Below are positions 44,121-53,366 of a stretch of DNA of 64,000 bases, one piece after another. The notes beneath the pieces were generated by a model. That model saw only the letters and a list, made by a program, of their open reading frames with translations, made no database searches and was not told the DNA's origin. Location of the stretch: the NCBI RefSeq assembly GCF_011046735.1, contig NZ_CP049258.1:970001-1034000 (forward strand), read 5' to 3'. The position numbers and the translations under genes are program-made. Source of the stretch: Nordella sp. HKS 07. Its GTDB lineage: Bacteria > Pseudomonadota > Alphaproteobacteria > Rhizobiales > Aestuariivirgaceae. Within the stretch, counting starts at the first letter, position 1. Each line of letters starts with the position of its first letter.

Positions 44121-45361
44121 CAGCTGCGATAGGAGCCGTTGATGTCGATATAGCGATGGGTCAGATCGCAGGTCCACACCGTGGCTCTTCCCTTGCCCAC
44201 GCCGACATCCGTCTTGATGACGATCGAGCGGCCCTTCATATGCGGCATGATCTCCGCTTCGCGATAATCGGGCGCCTTCATGCCGTTCTTGGCGAGTTGC
44301 ACGCCGCCGATCCAGATCTTCAGCTTGTCGCGGATCGCCTTCTCGCCGGATTTGCCGATCGCCATGACGATGCGGCCCCAATTGGCGTCCTCGCCGGCGA
44401 TGGCCGTCTTGACCAGCGGCGAATTGGCGATGGCCATGCCGATCTTCCGCGCCGCCTTGTCGTTCTCCGCACCAGTGACGGTGATCTCGATGAGCTTCTC
44501 CGCCCCCTCGCCGTCCTTCACCACCTGCAGCGCCAGATCCTTGCACAGATCGTCGAGCGCGCGGCTGAAGTCCTTGAGGCGCGGATCGGCTTCCGACTTG
44601 AGGCCCTTGAGCGCCGGTCCGGCCTTGCCGGTGGCGAACATCAGAAGCGTATCCGATGTCGAGGTGTCGCCGTCGACCGTTATGCAATTGAAGCTCTGCG
44701 CAGCGCTCTTCGCCAGGAGCTTCTGCAGCAGGCGCGGCGGCAGCGCCGCATCGGTGAAGACGAAGGACAGCATCGTCGCCATGTCGGGCGCGATCATGCC
44801 CGAGCCCTTGGCGATGCCGTTGAGGGTGACGCTCACCCCGCCCAGGCGCGCCTTGCGGGTGGCGGCCTTGGGGAAAGTGTCGGTCGTCATGATCGCGCGC
44901 GCGGCTTCCGCCCAGGCATCTCCGCGCAAGGCGCCGAAGAGCTGCGGCAGGGCGTTCACGATTGGCGCCGGATTGAGCGGTTCGCCGATGACGCCGGTCG
45001 AGGCCTGGAAGATTTCCTGAGGCTTGCATCCGGCTTTGGCCGCCAGGGCCTTCGCCACCTGGGTCACGGTTTTCACCCCGGCGCTGCCGGTGAAGGCATT
45101 GGCGTTGCCGGAATTGACGATGAGGGCGCGGGCGGTGCCGCCTTTAAGCTTCTCGGCGCACCAGTCGACCGGGGCCGAGCGCGATTTGGAGGTGGTGAGA
45201 ACGCCGGCAACCGAGGTTCCGGGCGCCACCAGCGCCAGCAGCACATCCGGGCGGTTCTTGTAGCGGATGCCCGTTTCGGCGACCGCGAAGGTGACGCCGT
45301 CCAGGGGAGGAAGCACTGGAAACTCCTCCGGCGCCAATGGCGACCGGACATTGCTAGCCAT
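44120..45361 (-). CDS. argJ: Bifunctional ornithine acetyltransferase / N-acetylglutamate synthase
   Basis: 413 aa. Autocleavage and nucleophile Thr in GMIAPDMATMLSFVFTDA; VNSGNANAFTG and CITVDGDTSTSDT are ArgJ signatures. Makes ornithine and recycles acetyl to glutamate in arginine biosynthesis; the alphaproteobacterial form is often bifunctional. Lies downstream of the parvulin gene across a repeat. Confidence 0.95.
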   Translation of the reverse strand: MASNVRSPLAPEEFPVLPPLDGVTFAVAETGIRYKNRPDVLLALVAPGTSVAGVLTTSKSRSAPVDWCAEKLKGGTARALIVNSGNANAFTGSAGVKTVTQVAKALAAKAGCKPQEIFQASTGVIGEPLNPAPIVNALPQLFGALRGDAWAEAARAIMTTDTFPKAATRKARLGGVSVTLNGIAKGSGMIAPDMATMLSFVFTDAALPPRLLQKLLAKSAAQSFNCITVDGDTSTSDTLLMFATGKAGPALKGLKSEADPRLKDFSRALDDLCKDLALQVVKDGEGAEKLIEITVTGAENDKAARKIGMAIANSPLVKTAIAGEDANWGRIVMAIGKSGEKAIRDKLKIWIGGVQLAKNGMKAPDYREAEIMPHMKGRSIVIKTDVGVGKGRATVWTCDLTHRYIDINGSYRS

Positions 45362-45383
45362 TCTTCCCCTCCCCCAAATCCTA

Positions 45384-45497
45384 GATCACGATGAGTTTGG
45401 ACTGAGTCAATCCAAACTCATAAACGTGATCGATTCCAATAAATTAGCGCGGGATTCTTGCGAAAAACCGGTGCCCACTTTTTCGCATCCCGCGCTA
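45384..45497. repeat. Compound palindromic repeat: family B hairpin followed by family A copy 2
   Basis: GATCACGATGAGTTTGGA and TCCAAACTCATAAACGTGATC (45384-45432) form one hairpin; AGCGCGGGATTCTTGCGAAA ... TTTCGCATCCCGCGCTA (45447-45497) forms the second and is nearly the same as 14207-14259. It lies between argJ and the parvulin gene, ending 5 bases from the latter's stop. Confidence 0.85.
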
Positions 45498-45502
45498 AGC
45501 TC

Positions 45503-46498
45503 TTACTGCGGCGCCTGCATATCCGATTTGCCGCCGCCTGTCGCGGGCTCTTCGCCAGTGAGCGCCGGCGCGTCCGTGGCATCCGGCTGATCGCCCGCGG
45601 GGGCCTGGGCCCCACCCTGCTGCTTCTGGCTTAGCGCCTTCTGGCGCAGCTTGCGCGCCTCTTCGGCGAATTTCTGCAGGTCGGGATCCTTCAGTTCGAC
45701 CTTCGACTGCAGCCTGAGGCTGATGATCTTCTCCTGCGTCTTCTTGCGCAGCAGAATATTGCGGATCGCCGTCTTCACCTGGTCATAGGGCTGAGCGCCG
45801 CCCATCTTGCGGTCTTCGAGCTTGATGATGTGCCAGCCGAAATCGGTCTTGACCGGCTGCGATATCTCGCCCGGCTTCAGCGCGAAGGCGGCCTTGGAGA
45901 ATTCCGCCACCATTTCCGGGGCCGTGAAGTAGCCGAGATCGCCGCCATATTCCTTGGAGCCGTCGAGGCTGTACTGCTTGGCCAGGTCCTCGAACTTCTC
46001 GCCCTTCGCGAGGCGGGCCCGGATCTGCTTGGCTTCCTGTTCGCTGGCGACGAGGATATGCCGGGCCCGGACACGCTCGGTCTGCGCCACCTTGGCGGAC
46101 TCGGTGTCATAGGCCTTCTTCATTTCGTCTTCGGTAACGGTCGGCACGATCGTCTGGGCGAAATAGGCATCGCGCAGGGCTTTCGCCTGATAGAGGGCGA
46201 GACGGCGCTTATATTCGTCCGAATCGGCGATGCCTTCCTTGACCGCGGCCTGGGCCAGGAGATGGCGCTCGACCAGATACTCGACGATATAGGGATAGCG
46301 CAGCTTCGGTGGGATGTCGGGCAGCTGGCCGAGAATGTCCTCTGCCGCCATCTCGACCTCGGAAACCTTGATTTCATGGCCATTGACGATGGCGACGGTC
46401 TTGTCTTCCTTCACTTCCTGCGCCATGGCCGGCGTCAGCAGCATGAAGGAAACCGCCGACAAGGCGGCGAATTTGGTCAAGTTCTGAATCATCAGCAT
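45503..46498 (-). CDS. Parvulin-type peptidyl-prolyl isomerase
   Basis: 331 aa with signal peptide (FAALSAVSFMLLTPAMA, cleavage before QEVKEDKT), an N-terminal SurA-like helical region and a parvulin domain (RARHILVASEQEAKQI ... KTDFGWHIIKLEDRK). Periplasmic folding factor, probably for outer membrane proteins. C-terminal 50 residues are Gln/Ala/Pro-rich and disordered. Divergent from secA. Confidence 0.9.
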   Translation of the reverse strand: MLMIQNLTKFAALSAVSFMLLTPAMAQEVKEDKTVAIVNGHEIKVSEVEMAAEDILGQLPDIPPKLRYPYIVEYLVERHLLAQAAVKEGIADSDEYKRRLALYQAKALRDAYFAQTIVPTVTEDEMKKAYDTESAKVAQTERVRARHILVASEQEAKQIRARLAKGEKFEDLAKQYSLDGSKEYGGDLGYFTAPEMVAEFSKAAFALKPGEISQPVKTDFGWHIIKLEDRKMGGAQPYDQVKTAIRNILLRKKTQEKIISLRLQSKVELKDPDLQKFAEEARKLRQKALSQKQQGGAQAPAGDQPDATDAPALTGEEPATGGGKSDMQAPQ

Positions 46499-46665
46499 CG
46501 CATTCCCATATGGGGTCTTGGCACCGGGCGGCGTCCCTGCCGCGATGGTAGCTCATTGGCGGCCAAATCCGGCAAGAATAAGCCGCCTCCAGGCCTCATT
46601 TTCCCTAATTCGTTGTAACGCGGCGCGGACAATGGTCGCATTATACGTCAACTTCAAGGGGGGAT

Positions 46666-46884
46666 ATGGAACAATTACCTCCTGTGACCTCGATGCAACG
46701 CATTGAAGTCCTTGGACAGACCGCCTACGTGGAGAAGGCCTATTCCAGCCTGGAGGCCGGCCCTCAATATTTCCTTTTCCGGCGCCCGGGCAATTGCCCG
46801 GAAGCCTCATTTTCATTAAAAGGCGGCCCCAGACTTGCGTCGGCGACAGCGCCCCGTTCCCGAAGGAAAGACTTAATATGCTAG
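46666..46884 (+). other. Short ORF overlapping the secA start, possible leader peptide
   Basis: 72 codons beginning [20 protein letters not shown], with AAGGGGGG close upstream (spacing of about three bases is short), and ending in TAG four bases into secA. The sequence has no signal peptide or helix, so it is not a SecM homologue. Because it stops across the secA start, translation could influence secA by coupling. It may also be a chance frame. Confidence 0.25.
46786..46801. promoter_or_regulatory. Perfect 16-base palindrome in the secA leader
   Basis: CCGGGCAATTGCCCGG, fully symmetric, 76 bases before the secA ATG and followed by AAGCCTCATTTTC. It could be an mRNA hairpin (attenuator-like) or an operator. 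No regulator is indicated. Confidence 0.4.
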
Positions 46885-49607
46885 GACTGCGTTCGATCGC
46901 GTCGCGGATATTCGGCTCCGCCAATGACCGCAAGGTCGGGAAATATGCCGCCCGCGTCGCCGAGATTAACGCTCTGGAAGCGAGCCTCACCGGCCTCTCG
47001 GACGAGGCGCTGCAAGCCCGGACCGCCGAATTCCGCGAGCAGCTGGCCAATGGCCGCTCGCTCGACGACCTGATGGCGCCCGCCTTCGCCACTGTGCGCG
47101 AGGCGGCCAAGCGCACGCTCGGGCAGCGCCATTTCGACGTCCAGCTCATCGGCGGCATGGTCCTGCATGAGGGCCGCATCGCCGAGATGAAGACCGGCGA
47201 AGGCAAGACCCTGGTCGCCACGCTCCCCGTCTATCTCAACGCGCTCACCTCCAAGGGTGTGCATGTGGTGACGGTCAACGACTATCTCGCCCGTCGCGAC
47301 GCCCAGTGGATGGGCCAGATCTACAATTTCCTCGGCCTCAGCACCGGCTGCATCGTGCACGGCCTGTCCGACGCCGAACGCCGCCAGCAATATGCCGCCG
47401 ACGTGACCTACGCCACCAACAACGAGCTTGGTTTCGACTATCTGCGCGACAACATGAAGTTCCATCTCGAGGAGATGGTGCAGCGCGGGCACAATTTCGC
47501 GATCGTCGACGAAGTGGACTCGATCCTCATCGACGAGGCACGCACGCCTCTGATCATCTCGGGCCCGATCGACGACAAGTCCGACCTTTACAACGCCGTC
47601 GACGTCTTCATTCCGCAGCTCGTCGCCGGCGACTACGAGCTCGACGAGAAGCAGCGCTCCGTGTCCCTGACCGAACAGGGCAACGAGCATATGGAACAGC
47701 TTCTCGGCGCCGCCGGGCTGCTCAAGGGCGAGAATTTCTACGACGCCGAGAACGTGACCTTCGTGCATCATGTCCAGCAGGCTTTGCGCGCCCACAAGAT
47801 CTTCCAGCGCGACAAGGACTACATCGTCAAGGACAACCAGGTCATCATCATCGACGAATTCACCGGCCGCATGATGCCAGGACGGCGTTATTCTGACGGC
47901 CAGCACCAGGCGCTCGAGGCCAAGGAGCACGTCGCCATCCAGCCGGAGAACCAGACGCTCGCCTCGATCACCTTCCAGAACTATTTCCGCCTCTATGAGA
48001 AGCTCGCCGGCATGACCGGCACCGCCTCGACGGAAGCCGAGGAGTTCATGGACATCTACAAGCTCGACGTCATCGAAATTCCGACCAATGTCCCGGTCGG
48101 CCGCAAGGACGAGGACGACGAGGTCTACCGGACCGCCAAGGAAAAATACAAGGCCATCATCGAGGTCATCAAGGACGCCCGCGAGCGCAAACAGCCGATC
48201 CTCGTCGGCACGACGTCGATCGAGAAGTCGGAAATCCTCGCCGGCATGCTGAAGAGCATGAACGTTCCCCATAATGTGCTGAACGCCCGTTATCACGAGC
48301 AGGAAGCCCAGATCATCGGCCAGGCGGGCTATCCGGGCACTGTCACCATCGCCACCAACATGGCCGGCCGCGGCACCGACATCAAGCTCGGCGGCAACGC
48401 CGAGATGCGCATCGCCGCCGAGCTCGCGGACATGCCGCCCGGAGCTGAGCGAACGCAGCGCGAGGAGGCGATCCGCGCCGAGATCGAGCGCAACAAGGAA
48501 GAAGTGCTGAAGGCCGGCGGCCTTTTCGTCATCGGTACCGAGCGCCATGAGAGCCGGCGCATCGACAACCAGCTGCGCGGCCGCTCCGGTCGCCAGGGCG
48601 ATCCCGGCCGCTCGCTGTTCTATCTGTCCCTCGATGACGACCTGATGCGCATCTTCGGCTCCGAGCGCATGGATTCGATGCTGCAGAAGCTCGGCCTCAA
48701 GGAGGACGAGGCGATCGTCCATCCATGGATCAACAAGGCGCTCGAAAAGGCCCAGCAGAAAGTCGAGGCGCGCAACTTCGACATCCGCAAGAACCTGCTG
48801 AAGTTCGACAATGTGATGAACGATCAGCGCAAGGTCATCTTCGAGCAGCGCATTGGCATCATGCGCGGCGAGGACGTTTCGGAGACCATCGACGACATGC
48901 GCCACCAGATCATCGACGATCAGGTCAAGCGCCACATTCCCGAGAACGCCTATGCCGAGCAATGGGACGCCGCGGGCCTGCGCGAGAAGCTGCGCGAAAC
49001 CGTGGCCCTCGACCTGCCCGTCGATGAATGGGCGAAGGAGGAAGGCATCGCGGACGAGGAAATCCGCGAGCGCGTGATCAAGGCGGCGGACGAGTTCTAT
49101 GCCCGGAAGCGCGAGACCTACACGCCGGAGATCATGAGCCAGGTCGAGAAGGCGGTTCTGCTGCAGACCCTCGATCATCTCTGGCGCGAGCATATCGTCA
49201 CCGTCGAGCATCTGCGCCAGGTCATCCATCTGCGCGGCTACGGTCAGCGCGATCCCCTCAACGAATACAAGACCGAGGGCTTCACGCTGTTCGAGGCGAT
49301 GATTGCCCGCCTGCGCGAGCTGACCACCGGCCAGATCATGCGCGTCGAGCTGCAGAGCCGGCCGTCGGACGACCTCCTCCCCGATGAGGACGACCTGCCG
49401 CCGATGCGGGCGCATCACATCGATGCGACCACCGGCCAGGACGATGTCGGCGAAGGATTCATCTTCGGCCAGGAAGCGCCGCGCAAGGCCAAGGGCGCCG
49501 CTGTCGATCCGCATGATCCCAGCACCTGGGGCAAGGTCGGCCGCAACGACGCCTGTCCCTGCGGCTCAGGCAAGAAATACAAACACTGCCACGGGGCTTA
49601 CGCGTAA
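46878..49607 (+). CDS. secA: Preprotein translocase ATPase SecA
   Basis: 909 aa from ATG 46878, preceded by GAAGGAAAG. Walker [21 protein letters not shown] (DEAD-type Walker B), PPXD and helical domains, and a C-terminal zinc-binding [14 protein letters not shown] that binds SecB and phospholipid. Drives export of unfolded preproteins through SecYEG. All domains complete. A 379-base region separates it from the divergent parvulin gene. Confidence 0.98.
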   Translation: MLGLRSIASRIFGSANDRKVGKYAARVAEINALEASLTGLSDEALQARTAEFREQLANGRSLDDLMAPAFATVREAAKRTLGQRHFDVQLIGGMVLHEGRIAEMKTGEGKTLVATLPVYLNALTSKGVHVVTVNDYLARRDAQWMGQIYNFLGLSTGCIVHGLSDAERRQQYAADVTYATNNELGFDYLRDNMKFHLEEMVQRGHNFAIVDEVDSILIDEARTPLIISGPIDDKSDLYNAVDVFIPQLVAGDYELDEKQRSVSLTEQGNEHMEQLLGAAGLLKGENFYDAENVTFVHHVQQALRAHKIFQRDKDYIVKDNQVIIIDEFTGRMMPGRRYSDGQHQALEAKEHVAIQPENQTLASITFQNYFRLYEKLAGMTGTASTEAEEFMDIYKLDVIEIPTNVPVGRKDEDDEVYRTAKEKYKAIIEVIKDARERKQPILVGTTSIEKSEILAGMLKSMNVPHNVLNARYHEQEAQIIGQAGYPGTVTIATNMAGRGTDIKLGGNAEMRIAAELADMPPGAERTQREEAIRAEIERNKEEVLKAGGLFVIGTERHESRRIDNQLRGRSGRQGDPGRSLFYLSLDDDLMRIFGSERMDSMLQKLGLKEDEAIVHPWINKALEKAQQKVEARNFDIRKNLLKFDNVMNDQRKVIFEQRIGIMRGEDVSETIDDMRHQIIDDQVKRHIPENAYAEQWDAAGLREKLRETVALDLPVDEWAKEEGIADEEIRERVIKAADEFYARKRETYTPEIMSQVEKAVLLQTLDHLWREHIVTVEHLRQVIHLRGYGQRDPLNEYKTEGFTLFEAMIARLRELTTGQIMRVELQSRPSDDLLPDEDDLPPMRAHHIDATTGQDDVGEGFIFGQEAPRKAKGAAVDPHDPSTWGKVGRNDACPCGSGKKYKHCHGAYA

Positions 49608-49743
49608 TCAAAATATCAGCCGCCTGTCGAGACAACCTTAGGCGACATACTGCTCCCGCTGCGCAACCAGACATAGGTTACGCGCATGGTGCCAGCCATG
49701 ATATGCATATGCGTTTCACTACGATAACTCTCAAGGGGCGGAA

Positions 49744-50454
49744 ATGCTTAGACGTAATTCTCTCGCTGTCGCCATGCTTGGCCTCGTTGCCTTCGGTGGC
49801 ATCGCTCATGCCGCTGATGTGTATGAACCGGCACCAAGCACATGGGGTGGCGCATATGTGGGCGTGATCGGCGGCTACAACTGGTCAAAAGGTTCTTTCA
49901 ATGGCGATGGCGCATTCGCAAGCAGCGACAGCACCATTGATATGGATGGCTGGATGGTCGGTGGCCAGGTTGGCTACGACTTTATGGTCGGCAGCAATTT
50001 CGTGCTCGGTGCCGTTGCTGACATTTCATACGCTGACGTAGACGGAGACACTTGCGTCGCCGTGAATGGCTGCGATCGATCGGAAGATGCGTTTGCCTAC
50101 GGCGAAATGAATTGGTTCGGCACGGTGCGGGCGAAAGCTGGTATCACGACTGGCGATGCTTTGATTTACGCGACAGGTGGTCTGGCCATTGCCGAGTTCA
50201 AGAGCCGCATTACCAATCTGCACAGTGATGCGACGCCGACGTTAAGCGATAGCCATACTCACACAGGCTGGGTGATCGGCGCTGGTATTGACTACAAGGT
50301 CATAGAGAACGTGTCGCTTGGCGTCGAGTATCTCTATGCCGACTTTGGTTCGGAGAAGTATGATTACGACCCGGCTATCGTGGGTGCGCCCGCTAGTGCT
50401 TCGGGCAGTGTGACGTCCAACATTGTGCGTGCGTCGATCAACTATCACTTCTGA
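49744..50454 (+). CDS. Outer membrane beta-barrel protein, Omp25/31 family
   Basis: 236 aa, signal peptide (SLAVAMLGLVAFGGIAHA), mature start ADVYEPAPSTWGGAYVGVIGGYNW, alternating beta-strand residues and C-terminal Phe (ASINYHF), as in the rhizobial/Brucella Omp25-Omp31 small porins. Probably an 8-stranded barrel in the outer membrane. Codon use is noticeably less GC-biased than the neighbours (many A/T third positions), suggesting transfer or a different expression class. Confidence 0.9.
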   Translation: MLRRNSLAVAMLGLVAFGGIAHAADVYEPAPSTWGGAYVGVIGGYNWSKGSFNGDGAFASSDSTIDMDGWMVGGQVGYDFMVGSNFVLGAVADISYADVDGDTCVAVNGCDRSEDAFAYGEMNWFGTVRAKAGITTGDALIYATGGLAIAEFKSRITNLHSDATPTLSDSHTHTGWVIGAGIDYKVIENVSLGVEYLYADFGSEKYDYDPAIVGAPASASGSVTSNIVRASINYHF

Positions 50455-50479
50455 TAGTTCAGAAGAGCTAAGCAGATCG

Positions 50480-50506
50480 GGGGCGACCAATGAGCCGCCC
50501 CTTTTT
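50480..50506 (+). terminator. Rho-independent terminator after the porin gene
   Basis: GGGGCG (50480-50485) pairs with CGCCCC (50496-50501) around a 10-base loop, followed by TTTTT. 26 bases after the porin stop. Confidence 0.85.
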
Positions 50507-50517
50507 CATTCGCTATC

Positions 50518-50862
50518 CTAATGCGAGACCGAGCCCGACAGGGTGTGGATGATGATCACGCCGGTAATGATGAAGCCGATGCCGATCAGAGCCGGCAGAT
50601 CGAGCGCCTGGCGCAGCACGACGAAACCCACGGCGGAGACGAGCACGATACCGAGCCCGCTCCAGATCGCATAGGCGATACCGACCGGCATCACGCGCAA
50701 GGTGAAGGACAGGAGATAGAAGGCCAGCGCATAGGCCGCGACCGTGCCGAGGCTCGGCCACAGTCGGGTGAATTGCTGTGATGAGGCGAGCAATGTGGTT
50801 CCCACGACCTCGGCGGCGATGGCGATGAGCAGCGCGCCATAGGCGGCGAACAACGGATTCAT
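50518..50862 (-). CDS. SMR family multidrug efflux protein
   Basis: 114 aa with four membrane helices and the key Glu14-type residue in LLIAIAAEVVGTTLLASS. GIAYAIWSGLGIVL is the SMR signature. Proton-coupled exporter of cationic compounds (EmrE/SugE type). Coupled to the TetR gene by ATGA, which probably represses it. Confidence 0.92.
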   Translation of the reverse strand: MNPLFAAYGALLIAIAAEVVGTTLLASSQQFTRLWPSLGTVAAYALAFYLLSFTLRVMPVGIAYAIWSGLGIVLVSAVGFVVLRQALDLPALIGIGFIITGVIIIHTLSGSVSH

Positions 50863-51419
50863 GACGAAACTCTTTTTGTAGCGCTGATGAGACGATTGCG
50901 AAGATCGGCCCGGTTCGCCGGCCGCGCCTCCATGAAATCGGCAAGCCATACGCCATCGGCGGCATAGCGGATGACTTCCAGTTCAGGCGCGCCATCAGTT
51001 TGCCGATGCCGCTCGAGGCGGACGGCGAGCCACTTCGCCCACAGATCCCGCAGCCCCGGATCGGTGAGCATGGCGATACCCAGCACGGCGCAAGGGCTGT
51101 TCATACCGCTATCGCCCTGCCGGAACATCGCCTCGACATAGGCGCGGGAAAAGCAGCCATGGGTCTGATCGTCCGCCGCGATCTGTTCGTCGATCTCACG
51201 GTCGAGCATGGCCAGGAAATCCGTGAACATGGCCTCGACCAGCGCCTGCTTGGAGGGAAAATGATGCAGCAGCCCGCCCTTCGTGACACCCGCCGCAGTC
51301 GCAATTCCTTGCAGGCTCATATTAGCCAGACCTTCCTGGAGGGAGAGCCGGGCGGCCTGCTCCAGAAGCTGGCGGCGAACCTGGGTGGGATCCTTTTTGC
51401 GCTGGTGGGCGAGAGTCAT
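50859..51419 (-). CDS. TetR family repressor
   Basis: 186 aa from ATG 51419. HTH MSLQGIATAAGVTKGGLLHHFPSKQALVEAMF. The C-terminal ligand domain is of the type found with SMR pumps. The palindrome at 51435-51455 just upstream is its probable operator, so the repressor and pump form an autoregulated operon induced by a pump substrate. Confidence 0.9.
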   Translation of the reverse strand: MTLAHQRKKDPTQVRRQLLEQAARLSLQEGLANMSLQGIATAAGVTKGGLLHHFPSKQALVEAMFTDFLAMLDREIDEQIAADDQTHGCFSRAYVEAMFRQGDSGMNSPCAVLGIAMLTDPGLRDLWAKWLAVRLERHRQTDGAPELEVIRYAADGVWLADFMEARPANRADLRNRLISATKRVSS

Positions 51420-51434
51420 AGAAAAACATACCAT

Positions 51435-51455
51435 CTGGACGGTTTCTTTGTCCAG
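51435..51455. promoter_or_regulatory. Probable TetR operator
   Basis: CTGGAC (51435-51440), 9-base spacer, GTCCAG (51450-51455): a perfect inverted repeat 15 bases upstream of the tetR ATG, of the spacing usual for TetR proteins. Confidence 0.7.
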
Positions 51456-51682
51456 TGGAGTTCGGCGCGGTCGCAGATAAAGCTCTACATCCGAACCCCC
51501 GCAACATTGAAATGGAAGCTCCGGCAATCTGGAATGTGGCCTTGAGAAGTTCTTAAGGACAGGGAGCTGTCCACGAAACGCGCGGGATGGCTGCCAAGCG
51601 GTCCACCAGTTACCAAGCCCCTCACACCGTGTTGACATTCCGCAACACAATCCATGCGAGAAGATCGCCCCTGTACCCAGCC

Positions 51683-53347
51683 TCAAGCTTCGTAGGTGAC
51701 GCGTCCGTCGCAGATCGTCACGACCGGCTTCAGCTGGTCGATCGTCTTGGGCGCCACTTTGTCGATATCGTCCGACAGGACGACGATATCGGCGAGGAGG
51801 CCGGGCGCGATGCGGCCCTTGCGGTCCTCCATGAATTCCGTCCAGGCGCCGTCGCGCGTATAGCCCGCCAGCGCATCGCCGAGCGACTGCTTCTGCTCCG
51901 GCAGGCCCGGTTTCCAGGCTTTCCGCGTCACCGCCGCATGGATGCCACGCAGCACATTGATGTCGGAGACCGGCCAGTCGCTGGCGAAGGCCAGCCGCGC
52001 CCCGGCGGCGCGCAAAGTCTGCCAAGCATAGGCGTAGGGCCAGCGCGCCTCGCCGATGAGGCCGAGCGTCGGTTCGAGCGGCAAACCCATCGTGCCCGGC
52101 GGATGCGGCGGCTGCATCGAGGCGACGACGCCGAGGCTCGCAAAGCGCGGTATGTCCCGCGGCAGCACCGTTTCGATATGCTCGATGCGATGGCGGCTGT
52201 CGCGCTTGCCATTGGCGATCGCCGCCGCCTCATAGCCGTTGAGCACCATGTTGACGGCGCCGTCACCGATCGCATGGACGGCGATCTGCAGGCCGCGCCG
52301 GTCCGCTTCGATGGCGATCTCGTTGAACTGATCGGCCGGGAACAGAGGATCGCCATTGGGCCGATCGGCATAGCCGGCGGCCATCACGGCGGTGCCCGAG
52401 TCAATGACGCCGTCCATGAACATCTTGACGAAGCCCGAGCGAAGCCGCTCCGAGCGGTAGCGCCGATGCATCTCACTCGCTTTGTCGAGATCCGAGAGCT
52501 TCATGAAATTCTTCATATGGAAGGGCACCCGCGCCCGGACCGGCAGGCCCTCCTGTGCGTCGATCTCAGCGAGGAGATCGAGTTGGTAGAAATTGCCGTC
52601 CATATTGTGGAAGCTGGTGATGCCGTGCCTGGCGCAATGGGCGAGCCCTCGCCGCATCGTTTCAAGGTCGTAGGCGCGCTCGGCGGCCGTCGGCGGGATA
52701 CGCGGCTCGCCGCCCGTTTCAAGGCCGAGCCGCTCGCGTGTCTCGCCGCCGAGCGCGCGGACCGGTTCGATCGCCGCACCTTCGCGCAATTCGCCGCTGG
52801 CGAGTCCGTCCGGCCCCATCACGATCTCGCTGCCGACCGCCACGGCGCGGCCTTTCAGGATGCCGGCACGCTTGAGCGCTGCCGTATTGGCCCAGGCGGT
52901 ATGATGGTCGGGCGAGAACATCACGAAGGGCCGGTCGGGAATAATGCGGTCGAGATGATGGCGGGTGACCGGCTCATCCTTCGACAGGATCGTGTAATCG
53001 GCGCCCTGCGCCACCAGTAGCTTCGCCTCCGGCCGCGACTACGCATAGTTGCGGGCCAGCTCGGACAGCCGCGCGAAACCCGAAACGCCGGTCAGATGCA
53101 GCATGTCTAGCTCGGCGGCGCCGGAGAAGATATGCATATGCGCTTCGATGAAGCCCGGCAGCACGCTTGCCCCTTGCGCATCGATCAGGCGGGTGCCTTT
53201 GTGCCTGAAGGCCTGGGCATCGGCAGCCGCGCCGGCAAAGAGTATCTCATTGCCGGCGATGGCCACGCAATCACAACGGGGTGTTCTATCGTCGAGGGTG
53301 AGCATGCGCGCATTGACGATGAGAATATCGGCCTGCTTCATGCCCAC
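51683..53347 (-). pseudogene. Amidohydrolase (YtcJ-like), interrupted by an in-frame amber codon
   Basis: 555 codons. The N-terminal part (MGMKQADILIVNARMLTLDD ... GFIEAHMHIFSG, the metal-binding HMH) reaches ARNYA and then a TAG at 53039-53041; the same frame continues SRPEAKLLVAQGADYTIL and goes on with the intact amidohydrolase domain to YEA at the end. The two parts together make a normal family-3 amidohydrolase. A single C-to-T change (CAG to TAG) would explain it. Either a recent nonsense mutation or a base-call error. No readthrough element is visible. Confidence 0.85.
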
Positions 53348-53366
53348 CCTCGATTTGTTATCGTCG

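Noticed and set aside
46881-49514. 877-codon frame antisense to secA
   Set aside because: SecA motifs are all on the plus strand; the reverse frame is His/Asp/Leu-rich and has no known domain.
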